A stretch of DNA of 64,000 nt from Lachnospiraceae bacterium. Its GTDB lineage: Bacteria > Bacillota > Clostridia > Lachnospirales > Lachnospiraceae. Made by a program: the position numbers and the translations under genes. Positions 51,193-60,170 of the stretch are shown here, in pieces (position 1 is the stretch's first letter; every line of letters starts with the position of its first letter). Under the pieces are notes generated by a model that searched no databases, was not told the origin of the DNA, and saw only the letters and a program-made list of their open reading frames with translations. Where the stretch lies: assembly GCA_028692395.1 (NCBI GenBank), contig JAQUXP010000015.1, positions 1 through 64,000 on the forward strand. Reading direction: 5' to 3'.

Positions 51193-51326
51193 CTCTTAAT
51201 CTATTTGTCCAGGGTTCGAGTCCCTGAAGGCGCACTAAAAGCACTGTTTTCAATGACACTAAGAGCATCGGGGACGGTGTTTTTGTTTTATCACAAAAAA
51301 TCCGAGAATCTACGTGTCTAAAAAAA
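51193..51326 (+). repeat. attR: 134-bp direct repeat at right end of the prophage
   Basis: Exact copy of 40418-40551. Its first 42 bases (51193-51234) are the 3' part of tRNA-Lys, left as a remnant. It marks where the chromosome resumes. Confidence 0.97.
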
Positions 51327-51378
51327 GAAAGAGAATTTGAAATACTGCAGTATGACATAAGGGAGAAAAGTAATAATT

Positions 51379-52095
51379 ATGAACAAGAAGACAATCAAGG
51401 CAGCTTTTCCACATACGCTGCCTGTATTTATGGGTTATCTGTTCCTTGGTATAGCATTTGGTGTGCTGCTTGCCAGTAAGGGATTTCATGTGGGCTGGGC
51501 AATTCTGATGAGTGTGACGATTTATGCGGGCTCCATGCAGTTTGTGGCAGTGAGTTATGTAGTTGCTCCATTTCAGCCTCTTTCGGTAGTGCTGATTACG
51601 CTGATGGTGAATGCCAGACATATTTTTTACGGACTTTCCATGCTGGAGAAGTTCAAGGGCTGCGGAAAACTGAAATATTATATGATCTTTGGACTGACCG
51701 ATGAGACTTATTCCCTGCTTTGTTCGGCAGAACCGCCGGAAGGGGTGGAGCGGAAGTGGTTTATGTTCTGGATCACTCTGTTTGACCATTGCTACTGGAT
51801 ACTGGGAGGTGCCATCGGATGTCTGGCAGGCACGCTGATCCGCTTTGACTCCACGGGAATTGACTTTGCCATGACAGCACTTTTTATCGTGATTATGGTG
51901 GAACAATGGGAGAGTACAACCAATCATCTTCCGGTTTTGATCGGAATCGGTTCCACTATTTTGTGCAGAGTGTTTGCAGGGGAGCAATGGTTTATTATCG
52001 CTTCCATGGCAGTGATTCTGCTTTCGCTGATCCTCCTGCGCCCGTTTTTTGAACGTAAAGGAAAAAAAGTCTTTGAGGAGGTGCAGCAGCCATGA
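51379..52095 (+). CDS. azlC: Branched-chain amino-acid exporter, AzlC subunit
   Basis: The 238-residue, seven-helix protein of the AzlC/YgaZ family has motifs GYLFLGIAFGVLLASKGF, AGSMQFVAVSYV and NARHIFYGLSML. With AzlD it forms a branched-chain amino acid exporter. The start overlaps no upstream gene and lies 53 bp right of attR; before phage entry it followed tRNA-Lys directly. It overlaps azlD by 4 nt. Confidence 0.93.
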   Translation: MNKKTIKAAFPHTLPVFMGYLFLGIAFGVLLASKGFHVGWAILMSVTIYAGSMQFVAVSYVVAPFQPLSVVLITLMVNARHIFYGLSMLEKFKGCGKLKYYMIFGLTDETYSLLCSAEPPEGVERKWFMFWITLFDHCYWILGGAIGCLAGTLIRFDSTGIDFAMTALFIVIMVEQWESTTNHLPVLIGIGSTILCRVFAGEQWFIIASMAVILLSLILLRPFFERKGKKVFEEVQQP

Positions 52096-52421
52096 CGACA
52101 ATTCAGGTTTTATTGACTATTATGATTATGGCGGCAGTTACGTTGCTGACAAGAGCATTTCCCTTTCTCGTATTTCCAGAGAATAAAAAGACACCGGAGT
52201 TTGTATTATATCTGGGTAAGGTATTGCCCTTTGCGATTATTGGAATGCTGGTGATATACTGCTTCAAGTCCGTGTCTCTTTTTCAGGCACCCTTTGCGCT
52301 GCCGGAGCTGATTGCAGCAGTGTTTGTGATTGCAATACATAAGTGGAAGCATAATCTTCTTCTGAGTATCGGCGGTGGTACGGTACTGTATATGTTTTTA
52401 GTTCAAGTTGTATTTGGATAG
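52092..52421 (+). CDS. azlD: Branched-chain amino-acid exporter, AzlD subunit
   Basis: The 109-residue, three- to four-helix partner has the family start (TRAFPFLVFP) and GKVLPFAIIGMLVIYC motif. ATGA overlap with azlC shows translational coupling. Confidence 0.92.
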   Translation: MTTIQVLLTIMIMAAVTLLTRAFPFLVFPENKKTPEFVLYLGKVLPFAIIGMLVIYCFKSVSLFQAPFALPELIAAVFVIAIHKWKHNLLLSIGGGTVLYMFLVQVVFG

Positions 52422-52422
52422 T

Positions 52423-52450
52423 AACTATTCAGCAGGTCAGTGCATTTACT
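52423..52450 (+). repeat. Dispersed 28-bp intergenic repeat, copy 2
   Basis: 25 of 28 bases match 27927-27954. It starts 2 bp after azlD and ends 39 bp before the next lipoprotein gene. Confidence 0.8.
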
Positions 52451-52489
52451 TTTGATAGATACAGCAGTGGCATCTAAGGAAGGAAATAG

Positions 52490-53773
52490 ATGGGGCATTT
52501 GATAAAAAAAGGGCGGAAGCTGGTTTTTAGTCTTGCACTTGCAGGTGTTCTTGGTATGGGATCCGGATGCAGCAGTCTGACATACCAGGATATTACCAGT
52601 GCGCTGCAAAGCAGCAGCGGGGAAGAGCCGGGAGATTCCGATTCTTTTTCTGCAAATCTTTTTGGAACAGCCCAGGAAACAACAGCGCCAGAGGATTCCG
52701 GAAAGACGAATGAGTTTAATGCTGAAGTTGTTGCTTCCGTGACGGCCCGGGCCGACAGCAATTATTATTATAATCTTTTGTCCGAACCGGAAAAGAAGAA
52801 TTATATCTCTGTGGCGGCGGCACTGCAGGAGCAGCTGGATTCGGTCAAGCTGGAGGAGACGGATGCAGATGTGGCATCGAAGATTTACAGCTGTGTACTG
52901 ATGGATTATCCGGAGTATTTCTGGTGTGATGCGTCCTATAAGTATTATGAATCTGCCATCCGGCAGGAGATTGAGATTATACCGCAGTATAACTGTGGAG
53001 TAGAAGAGCGCCAGCAGCGACAGGCGGCTGTGGAGAACGTGGTTTCACAGATCGTGGCTCAGGCACCGTCTACAGAAGATCATTATGAAGAAATCAAGTA
53101 TGTGTATGAATATATTATTAATAATACAGACTATCAGCTGGATGCGCCGGAGAATCAGAATATATTCAGTGTGTTCAACAATCATGCATCTGTGTGTGCA
53201 GGATATGCCAAGGCAATGCAGTATCTGCTGAATCGAATGGGCATTTACTGTATTTGCGTGTCGGGAACCACGGACAAGGGGGAACTGCATGCATGGAATA
53301 TTGTACAGTGCGGCGGGGAATATTGTTATGTAGATGCTACCTGGGGTGATCCGATTTATATGGAGAGCGTTCAGGGAGAGACACCTGTGCAGGACACAAT
53401 CTCCTATGATTATCTTTGCTGTTCTCAGGAGACGATGCAGCGGACCCATATCGCAGATTCCACATTTACACTGCCGGCGTGTACAACGACGGACTATGAA
53501 TATTATCGCAGATCCGGACGCTTTTTTGACTCTGCAGATGAGAATCAGCTGCGGGAACTGATGGAAAGTGACATTGCACAGCGTGGGGAGAGAACCGATA
53601 TGCAGTTTGCCTCTGGTGAACTTTATCTGCAGGCAGTGGCGATCTGTGAAGGCAGCCTTTTTGATGAGGCCGCCCAGTATCTGGGGCAATATTATGGCCT
53701 GTCCAGTGTCAGCTATTATCGTCAGAATGAGGACGACACCTGGCGGATTACGGTATGGTGGAATTATAGTTAG
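52490..53773 (+). CDS. Transglutaminase-like lipoprotein
   Basis: The 427-residue protein has a lipid-attachment motif GMGSGC (Cys27), a Ser/Glu linker, and a transglutaminase-like/papain-fold domain whose triad is visible: Cys in SVCAGYAKAMQYLL, His in GELHAWNIV, Asp in YVDATWGDP. Firmicutes proteins of this kind are thought to be wall-associated peptidases or cross-linkers; the substrate is unknown. Acts outside the membrane. Preceded by GGAAGGAAA. Confidence 0.85.
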   Translation: MGHLIKKGRKLVFSLALAGVLGMGSGCSSLTYQDITSALQSSSGEEPGDSDSFSANLFGTAQETTAPEDSGKTNEFNAEVVASVTARADSNYYYNLLSEPEKKNYISVAAALQEQLDSVKLEETDADVASKIYSCVLMDYPEYFWCDASYKYYESAIRQEIEIIPQYNCGVEERQQRQAAVENVVSQIVAQAPSTEDHYEEIKYVYEYIINNTDYQLDAPENQNIFSVFNNHASVCAGYAKAMQYLLNRMGIYCICVSGTTDKGELHAWNIVQCGGEYCYVDATWGDPIYMESVQGETPVQDTISYDYLCCSQETMQRTHIADSTFTLPACTTTDYEYYRRSGRFFDSADENQLRELMESDIAQRGERTDMQFASGELYLQAVAICEGSLFDEAAQYLGQYYGLSSVSYYRQNEDDTWRITVWWNYS

Positions 53774-53801
53774 CGGGTAAGAGCTGATTTTATGGGCTTA
53801 C

Positions 53802-53830
53802 TTGCGCAATTCCACTCAATTTGCTATAAT
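53802..53830 (+). promoter_or_regulatory. Promoter of the 53867 gene
   Basis: TTGCGC (53802-53807), a 17-bp spacer and TATAAT (53825-53830), with an extended TG (53822-53823). Confidence 0.7.
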
Positions 53831-53866
53831 TGATCACGAAAGCAGAAAACAATCTGGAGGAAATGC

Positions 53867-54613
53867 ATGAAAACAAAAGGAAAACGCAAACGCAGTGCTT
53901 TTCCAAAAGTCATCGCAACACTTATGATTTTGATTGTTATAGGTCTGGTTATATGGCTGGGATATATTATCTATCAGGGCATTGAGACGGTGACTGCGGA
54001 GGCGGACAAGATCGCTGCGCTGAACATGACGGAGGATACTGTAGAAGAGAAAACGTATTCCACAGGTGAATTCGCTGTAGTAGAAAAGACCATGAAATCT
54101 TATATGCTTCAGTATTCAGAGACGCTGAAGGAGGCAACTACGCTGCTTGCAGACAATACATTTTCAGATATGCTGCTGGCAGATAACATTCAGGCGGATG
54201 GTCCTGCATTTAGTAACAGCAGAACCTATATAGAGGACAAAAGGAAGCGATGTGAGCAGCTGTTTGCTGAGATTGAGGAGCGGATGACAGAAGACAGGAT
54301 TCTGCAGGCCCTTACCGATGCAGGGATTGGAGACAGTTTTACAGACAAGCTGTATGCAAAACTGTATCGTCATCTGATGCTGGATATCGTAAAACCAAGC
54401 TGTATGTATTCTCTGACTTCCTGTAACAATGTGAAACAGGAAATGCTGAATCAGCTGGATGAAAAGGTCAAGATGCTGGATTTCCTGTCAATGAATCAGG
54501 AATACTGGAAGCTGGAGGATGGAAAGCTGATCTTCGAAAATGCAGAGCTGACACAACAGTATAATACACTCACCCAGGAAACTACAGGTGGCGGGACACA
54601 GAAACAGGGATAG
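53867..54613 (+). CDS. Single-pass membrane protein of unknown function
   Basis: The 248-residue protein has a basic N-terminus (KTKGKRKRSAFPK), one membrane helix (about 17-38) and a long helical extracellular part. It carries an extended TVTAEADKIAALN-type coil after the helix and a Gly/Thr tail. I do not recognise it. It shares a transcript with ybaK, 4 nt apart. Confidence 0.7.
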   Translation: MKTKGKRKRSAFPKVIATLMILIVIGLVIWLGYIIYQGIETVTAEADKIAALNMTEDTVEEKTYSTGEFAVVEKTMKSYMLQYSETLKEATTLLADNTFSDMLLADNIQADGPAFSNSRTYIEDKRKRCEQLFAEIEERMTEDRILQALTDAGIGDSFTDKLYAKLYRHLMLDIVKPSCMYSLTSCNNVKQEMLNQLDEKVKMLDFLSMNQEYWKLEDGKLIFENAELTQQYNTLTQETTGGGTQKQG

Positions 54614-54616
54614 ACG

Positions 54617-55105
54617 ATGGCAAAAGAACTTAAGACAAATGCAATGCGTATTCTGGACAAACAGAAGATTCCCTATGAATTGATTACGTATGAATGTGAT
54701 GAATTTATTGACGGACTACATTCTGCCAGTATCACAGGGGCACCAGTGGAACGCTCCTTTAAAACGCTGGTAGTACAGGGAAAAAGCGGACAGTATTATG
54801 TACTGGTTATACCGATAGCGGATGAAATTGATAGGAAAGCAGCAGCCCGGGCAGTTGGAGAAAAATCCATAGAGATGATCCATGTAAAGGATATTACAGC
54901 GGTTACCGGATATGTGCGTGGAGGCTGCAGTCCCATCGGCATGAAGAAGCAGTATCCAACTTATATACAGGAGACGGCAAAACAGTTTGACCGGATCTAT
55001 GTAAGCGGAGGAAGAATCGGAACAACACTGCATCTGGAGACAGAAGCACTCTGCCGGGTAAGCAGAGGGCACTATGCAGACCTTGTTGTAAAACAGGATC
55101 AATAA
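54617..55105 (+). CDS. ybaK: Cys-tRNA(Pro) deacylase, YbaK family
   Basis: The 162-residue protein trans-edits mischarged Cys-tRNA(Pro). Family motifs: KTLVVQGK, the central VRGGCSPIGMKK with the conserved Gly-Gly-Cys-Ser-Pro, and the substrate-loop lysine. Preceded 4 nt downstream by the upstream gene stop. A long terminator follows 10 bp after its stop. Confidence 0.93.
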   Translation: MAKELKTNAMRILDKQKIPYELITYECDEFIDGLHSASITGAPVERSFKTLVVQGKSGQYYVLVIPIADEIDRKAAARAVGEKSIEMIHVKDITAVTGYVRGGCSPIGMKKQYPTYIQETAKQFDRIYVSGGRIGTTLHLETEALCRVSRGHYADLVVKQDQ

Positions 55106-55114
55106 GGAATACAG

Positions 55115-55162
55115 AAAAAAGCCTGAAAATTTCTATTTGGAGAAATTTTCAGGCTTTTTTTG
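55115..55162 (+). terminator. Strong terminator after ybaK
   Basis: A 20-bp stem (AAAAAAGCCTGAAAATTTCT and its complement) with loop ATTTGG ends in a T-run. The stem is symmetric enough to act on both strands. Confidence 0.92.
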
Positions 55163-55396
55163 TACAATTTATCCTATAGACAAATCAACAGGGATAGCAT
55201 ATAATCGGATTCATCAAAGCAACATCAGTTCAAGGCAATACCAATTCATACGCCGGATGTATTCCGGGGTTCGGAAATATTCAGAAGTATTCAGGCAATA
55301 TCGTATGCAGCTGTATTCGCTGCAGATTTCAGTTGATGGGTGAATTTCAAATGAAATAGTTTTTTGTATTATGATGCAGAACCGGAGGTGGTTTTT
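55163..55396 (+). other. Gene-free stretch before the Tad pilus operon
   Basis: No ORF with a convincing ribosome site is present. The sequence holds only short AT/GC-mixed repeats (TATTCCGG/ATTCAG-type) and the GGAGGTGG ribosome site at its right end. It presumably carries the pilus operon promoter, though no clear -35/-10 pair is visible. Confidence 0.3.
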
Positions 55397-55903
55397 TTGT
55401 CTGTACCCATGATGCTGGCTATTGGTACAGCAGCAGTGGCAGTTTTTACAGATCTTACATCAGGAAAGGTTTTTAACGGCTGGATTATTATGGGCTGGAT
55501 TACAGGGGCATTTTGGCAGATCAGCTGCAGAGGTCCCGGTGGAATCCTTTCTTTTCTGGCAGGTGCCGGAATTCCCTTTCTTTTCTGCGGCTGGCTGGCG
55601 GTAAGCCATATGCTTGGCGGCGGTGATGTAAAGCTTTTTTCTTCTATAGGCGGGATCATAGGGGTTATACCTGTATTTCGCTGTATCTTATATTCTTTTT
55701 TATGTGGCGCAGTGTTGTCATTGGCCATCTTAAGTATCAGCGGTGATTTCATACCGCGTCTGTTAAAATTCAAAAATTATATCCACAGATGTATGACAGA
55801 TCAAAAATTATACAATTATCAGGATTCCAGGGATCAATGCGGAAGATTTCATTTTACCATTGCGATTCTGATGGGAGTTCTCTTGTGGACGGGAGGTCTT
55901 TAA
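55397..55903 (+). CDS. Prepilin peptidase, TadV/CpaA type
   Basis: The 168-residue A24 aspartyl peptidase cuts the leader of Flp pilins. Catalytic aspartates are in FTDLTSGK and the GxGD-type motif GGGDVKLF; the two flank five to six helices. It lacks the N-terminal methylase domain, as in TadV. The TTG at 55397 has GGAGG 8 nt upstream; the ORF's upstream ATG has none. First gene of the Tad operon. Confidence 0.88.
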   Translation: MSVPMMLAIGTAAVAVFTDLTSGKVFNGWIIMGWITGAFWQISCRGPGGILSFLAGAGIPFLFCGWLAVSHMLGGGDVKLFSSIGGIIGVIPVFRCILYSFLCGAVLSLAILSISGDFIPRLLKFKNYIHRCMTDQKLYNYQDSRDQCGRFHFTIAILMGVLLWTGGL

Positions 55904-55905
55904 AG

Positions 55906-56925
55906 ATGAGTAAACGAAAAAGTATTTTCGCAGTATGTGACCTGGAAGTGGAGTATGCCTATAACTTTATGGAGTATCTGAATCAGAAGCGCAGTGTTCC
56001 CTTTGAGGTTCAGGCATTTACCGGAGCGGAGGTCCTGTGTGCGTATGGGGCGGAGCATCCCATCGAGATTCTGCTGATTTCAGATAAAGCCATGACGGAG
56101 GAGGTTCGAAAGCTGCCGGTGGCAATGCTGGTAATTCTGTCAGAAGGAGTACACAAGCCGGAATATGATCAGTATCCCAGTGTGTACAAGTATCAGTCCT
56201 CCGATGAGGTAATACGGGAGGTGATGAGCTGCTACGGGGCAGAGCAGGAGCAGCATGCTGTGCCGGTGCTCTTAAAGCGGGAGACCAGACTGATTGGGGT
56301 CTATTCACCAGTGGGTCGTGCCCAAAAGACCTCCTTTGCCCTGACTATGGGGCAGATTCTGGCTCGGGAACGTGCTGTGCTGTATCTAAATCTGGAAAGC
56401 TTTTCCGGATTTGAACAGCTCCTTCAGAAGTCCTATGAGAAAACCCTGAGCGATGTGCTGTATTATGTACGCCAGGAAAATGTAAATCTGATTCATAAGA
56501 TTAGTGGGGTTACCCAAAGTATGCAAAATCTCGACTTTATCCCTCCGGCATTGTCTCCTATGGATATTCAGTCCACTACCTGTGAGGAATGGGAAATGCT
56601 GCTGGATGCGCTGGTGCGGGAAAGCGGTTATGAGGTTGTAATTCTGGACCTGGGAGACGGAGTTGCGGATCTGTTTCAGATTCTGGAGCGCTGCAGCCAG
56701 ATCTATGTCCCAATTCGAGGGGACGTCATTTCACAGGCAAAGCTTACACAGATGGAGCAATTGCTGAAAAGCTGGGATTATAACGGAGTCTTGGATAGGA
56801 TGCAGCGGATCAAGCTGCCCTTTCACAGCACAAACCGCATCGGAGCAGGATATTTTGAGGAGCTGGTGTGGAGTGAGCTGGGTGATTATGTGCGAAAGCT
56901 TTTGAGAAAGGAGAGTAATCAGTGA
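55906..56925 (+). CDS. TadZ/CpaE-like pilus localisation protein
   Basis: The 339-residue protein has an atypical receiver-like N-terminal domain (about 1-125) followed by a MinD/ParA-like domain. The P-loop is degenerate (PVGRAQKTSFALTMGQ) and the later LDLGDG motif is recognisable. TadZ directs where the pilus machine assembles. It starts 3 nt after the peptidase (GGGAGG site) and overlaps TadA by 4 nt. Confidence 0.8.
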   Translation: MSKRKSIFAVCDLEVEYAYNFMEYLNQKRSVPFEVQAFTGAEVLCAYGAEHPIEILLISDKAMTEEVRKLPVAMLVILSEGVHKPEYDQYPSVYKYQSSDEVIREVMSCYGAEQEQHAVPVLLKRETRLIGVYSPVGRAQKTSFALTMGQILARERAVLYLNLESFSGFEQLLQKSYEKTLSDVLYYVRQENVNLIHKISGVTQSMQNLDFIPPALSPMDIQSTTCEEWEMLLDALVRESGYEVVILDLGDGVADLFQILERCSQIYVPIRGDVISQAKLTQMEQLLKSWDYNGVLDRMQRIKLPFHSTNRIGAGYFEELVWSELGDYVRKLLRKESNQ

Positions 56926-58118
56926 AAGAGGCAGAAGAACTGAGACAGGAGCTTTTACAGCGGCTGGATACTACCCGGGATGTCCCGGACAGTGAGATAC
57001 AGGAGATGATTGATTCCCTGATTTTATCCAGAGGACGAACCCTGCATATGACAGTTGTACAGAAAGCCTGGCTTAGAAGGGAACTGTTTTACTCTGTCAG
57101 AAAGCTGGATGTACTCCAGGACCTGATTGAAGACGGCGAGGTGACGGAGATTATGGTAAATGGTTCCAGAGACATCTTCGTGGAGAAGGGCGGAGGGATT
57201 ACAAAATATGATCGAAGCTTTACATCAAGGGAAAAACTGGAGGACGTAATCCAGCAGATTGTAGGAAGCTGTAACCGGGTGGTAAATGAACAGCAGCCAA
57301 TTGTAGATGCCAGACTGGAGAATGGCTCCCGTGTCAATGTTGTTCTGGCTCCGGTTGCTCTCAATGGACCAATTCTCACCATACGCCGTTTTCCGGATGA
57401 GCCTATCACTATGGAACGGCTGATTGACTGGGAAAGTATTACCCGGGAGGCAGCAGGATTCTTAAGAGATATGGTTCAGGCGGGGTATTCCATCCTGGTT
57501 GGAGGAGGAACCGGAAGCGGAAAGACAACATTTCTGAATGCATTGTCTAATTACATTCCCCAGGGAGAGCGTGTTATTACCATCGAGGATGATGCGGAGC
57601 TCCAGATTCAGGGCGTGAAGAACCTGGTCCGGCTGGAAAGCCGTGGGGCCAATATGGAAGGAAACAAAGAGATTACCCTGCGGGATCTGATTAAGTCAGC
57701 ACTGCGGATGCGTCCTACCAGGCTGGTAGTGGGGGAGCTGCGTGATGGTGCGGCAGTAGATTATCTCAGTTCTCTTAATATCGGAACGGAGGGAAGTATG
57801 TCCACGGCGCATGCGAATTCAACCAGAGAGATGATCAGCCGCCTTGAAATGATGGTGCTGATGGGAAATCTGGCACTTCCTCTTCCGGCAATTCGAAGAC
57901 AGATCGCCTCAGGTCTGGATATTCTAGTACATCTGGGAAGAAATCCGGACGGAAAACGTCAGGTACTGGAAATCTCGGAGGTGCTGGGAATGCAGGGGGA
58001 AGAGGTCGCTTTGCAAACCCTCTATGTAAGAGAGGGGAAAGAATTTCGAAAGAAAAATAATCTGAAAAACTGTGAAAAACTGCAGCGGGCAGGAATTTCC
58101 ATACCAAAGGAGGCATGA
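56922..58118 (+). CDS. TadA/CpaF pilus-assembly ATPase
   Basis: The 398-residue secretion ATPase has a Walker A (GGGTGSGKTT, near residue 195), an Asp box with EDDAELQ, RMRPTRLVVGELR and a His box (MSTAHANS). It powers both extension and retraction of Tad pili. GTG start overlaps tadZ. It lies 1 nt before the next gene. Confidence 0.94.
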   Translation: MKEAEELRQELLQRLDTTRDVPDSEIQEMIDSLILSRGRTLHMTVVQKAWLRRELFYSVRKLDVLQDLIEDGEVTEIMVNGSRDIFVEKGGGITKYDRSFTSREKLEDVIQQIVGSCNRVVNEQQPIVDARLENGSRVNVVLAPVALNGPILTIRRFPDEPITMERLIDWESITREAAGFLRDMVQAGYSILVGGGTGSGKTTFLNALSNYIPQGERVITIEDDAELQIQGVKNLVRLESRGANMEGNKEITLRDLIKSALRMRPTRLVVGELRDGAAVDYLSSLNIGTEGSMSTAHANSTREMISRLEMMVLMGNLALPLPAIRRQIASGLDILVHLGRNPDGKRQVLEISEVLGMQGEEVALQTLYVREGKEFRKKNNLKNCEKLQRAGISIPKEA

Positions 58119-58119
58119 C

Positions 58120-58905
58120 ATGAAGAAAAGAACAAAGAAAAAACAGCTGTGTCCGCCGGAAAAAAAGCGCAGGTATGACATTTATCGATTCTCACCTCGT
58201 GAACTGTTTCTTTATTCTATCGCTGCTGTGGGGATAACGCTTGTGGTGAATTATCTGTTCTACCGTTCCTGGTATGGCTGCCTTCTGGCAGTTCTGATGA
58301 TTCCCATGATTCTATATCTGGTAAAGCGGGATAAGATACGAAAAAGAAAGGAAACTCTTCACTATCACTTTAAGGATGCGCTGTCTTCTATTCTGACAGC
58401 CCTGCGGGCAGGCTATTCCCTGGAAAATGCGGTAAAGGAAGCTTACCGGGATGTGGGGATGACTTATGGAGAGCAGGATTGTATCACGGAAGAACTGCGT
58501 CAGATGTGCCATCAGATGAAGCTGCAGATTCCCATAGAAGCTTTATTTGAAGATCTGGGGAGCCGAAGTGGAATCAATGATATTGAAACCTTTGCGGGAG
58601 TACTCCAGATTGCAAAGCGCACAGGGGGCAGTATGGATCAGATTCTGCAGGAAACATGGCGCACCTTAAGTGAAAAGATTGAGACAAGACAGGAGATAGA
58701 CGCAGCCATCGCAGCAAAGCGTTATGAGCAGATGATTATGAGTATTATGCCAGCGGCAATTATTGTCTATATGCAGCTTTCCTTTCCGGATATGCTGAAT
58801 TCCATGTATCACAATCCTATGGGAATTCTAATTATGACAGTGTGCCTGGCGGTTTATGGCGGTGCCTGGCTGTTAGGACGAAAGATTGTGGAGATTGAGG
58901 TGTAG
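58120..58905 (+). CDS. TadB-like inner-membrane pilus platform protein
   Basis: The 261-residue type II secretion F-domain protein has two helices near the start, a cytoplasmic DALSSILTALRAGYSLENAV domain, and two C-terminal helices. It partners TadC to form the platform on which TadA acts. ATG at 58120 with GGAGG 6 nt upstream; the ORF's longer start is rejected. Confidence 0.9.
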   Translation: MKKRTKKKQLCPPEKKRRYDIYRFSPRELFLYSIAAVGITLVVNYLFYRSWYGCLLAVLMIPMILYLVKRDKIRKRKETLHYHFKDALSSILTALRAGYSLENAVKEAYRDVGMTYGEQDCITEELRQMCHQMKLQIPIEALFEDLGSRSGINDIETFAGVLQIAKRTGGSMDQILQETWRTLSEKIETRQEIDAAIAAKRYEQMIMSIMPAAIIVYMQLSFPDMLNSMYHNPMGILIMTVCLAVYGGAWLLGRKIVEIEV

Positions 58906-58909
58906 GCAG

Positions 58910-60115
58910 ATGAAACAGAAGAAAGTGATGATATTTGCAGTTTGCGCTGCATTATGTCTGACCGTGACCGGATGGGAATATCTGCGGGAACGGGAGATTC
59001 CGGATTATAAGGTGGAGCGTGTGGAAGCCGGAAGTGCAGAGGAGGAGGTATCGCTGGATTATCAGCTCGCCGATGGGGAAAAGGGCAGTGTAAAGCTTGC
59101 AGTTCCCGGGGTTACGTACACCCATGAGGAGGTAGTGAGCATGCTGAGTGCTGCCCAAAAGCAGCTGGATACTTTGATTCTTGGCAGAAATACTTCCTTT
59201 TTGGAGATAAGAAGTGATCTGATGCTCATAACACAGATTCCAGGCAGTCCAGTAAGCGTATCCTGGAATTCAGATCATATGGAAGTAATAGACTATGAGG
59301 GCAGACTGGGCAAAGACATACCGGTGAAGGGAATACAGGTTCAGCTGGAAGCAGAACTGTCTTTGCAGGAGGAATCAGAGGTGGTCAGACGTACAGTTAT
59401 GGTGTATCCCTCTCTGAAAGAAGGTGGGACCGCAGCAGAGCTTCTTAATCTGGCAAAACAGGAGAATGAACAGAAGGAGGGACGTGATTACTATCTTCCC
59501 AGAAGCTATGAAGGACAAGGGATTGTCTGGAGCAGGCATCCGGTGTATGTAGGACTTCAGCTGCTGATGTTAACAATCCTGCTGGGGGTTGCAAGCCGTG
59601 TGATGGAGAAACGCCGGATACAGGAAAAGGAAGCAAAACGTCAGGAAGAGTTGCTTCAGGATTACCCTGAGATTATCAGCAAGCTCAAGCTTTTGATGAG
59701 TGCCGGGCTCAGTATCCGGAAAAGCTTTGAGAGGATTTCAGCAGATTATGAAAAGATACAGAAGATGCGGCGGGTGCCAAAAAGGGAGGCATATGAGGTG
59801 ATTACCAGAATCTGCAGAGAGATGTTAAGCGGTGTAGAGGAAATCAAGGCCTATGAGCACCTGGGACAATATTGTAACTGCCAGTCCTATAAAACACTGT
59901 CCACGATTCTGACTCAGAATCTGAGGCGGGGAAGCAGCGGGATTATCCAGCTGATGGAGCAGGAAGCCCAGGCGGCATTCGACAATCGAAAACGTCAGGC
60001 CAAGGTAAGAGGAGAGAAGGCGGAAACAAAGCTTTTATTTCCCATGGTGGTAATGCTTGGAATTGTAATGGTCATCATCATGGTGCCGTCCTATCTATCA
60101 TTTATGAATGGATAA
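58910..60115 (+). CDS. TadC-like pilus platform protein with extra N-terminal domain
   Basis: The 401-residue product has one N-terminal helix, an unusual extracellular domain (about 30-200; VSLDYQLADGEKGSVKLAVPG), a second helix, and then the T2SF domain (DYPEIISKLKLLMSAGLSIRKSFE) with closing helices. The N-terminal extension is unusual for TadC and may be a pilus-specific addition. ATG at 58910, 4 nt after TadB. Confidence 0.88.
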   Translation: MKQKKVMIFAVCAALCLTVTGWEYLREREIPDYKVERVEAGSAEEEVSLDYQLADGEKGSVKLAVPGVTYTHEEVVSMLSAAQKQLDTLILGRNTSFLEIRSDLMLITQIPGSPVSVSWNSDHMEVIDYEGRLGKDIPVKGIQVQLEAELSLQEESEVVRRTVMVYPSLKEGGTAAELLNLAKQENEQKEGRDYYLPRSYEGQGIVWSRHPVYVGLQLLMLTILLGVASRVMEKRRIQEKEAKRQEELLQDYPEIISKLKLLMSAGLSIRKSFERISADYEKIQKMRRVPKREAYEVITRICREMLSGVEEIKAYEHLGQYCNCQSYKTLSTILTQNLRRGSSGIIQLMEQEAQAAFDNRKRQAKVRGEKAETKLLFPMVVMLGIVMVIIMVPSYLSFMNG

Positions 60116-60170
60116 TGTCAGCAGAGACCATGAGAACTTTGCGTGAGAACATGGAAAGGAGGTGAGGCAT

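Larger units (their letters stand above)
40418..51326. mobile_element. Integrated filamentous phage (inovirus) in tRNA-Lys
   Basis: Bounded by exact 134-bp repeats, the unit length is 10,775 bp, in the usual inovirus range. It holds a tyrosine integrase, Rep-like protein, Zot/pI ATPase, pVI-like and pIII-like proteins, a pVIII-like coat protein, several proteins under 100 residues with one membrane helix, and a divergent repressor. The order coat-III-VI-I is the filamentous-phage order. No terminase, portal, tail or lysis genes are present, excluding a tailed-phage remnant. No secretin exists, as expected for a monoderm host that needs no outer-membrane pore. All key genes are open, so it may be active. 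Confidence 0.9.

Noticed and set aside
40418-51326. Reading the element as a conjugative plasmid or ICE remnant because of the ATPase
   Set aside because: The ATPase is short and Zot-like, next to pIII-, pVI- and pVIII-like genes; no relaxase, VirB4 or coupling protein is present.
51310-52101. 263-codon ORF on the minus strand across azlC
   Set aside because: Antisense to a clear AzlC gene; His/Lys/Gln-rich shadow composition and no ribosome site.
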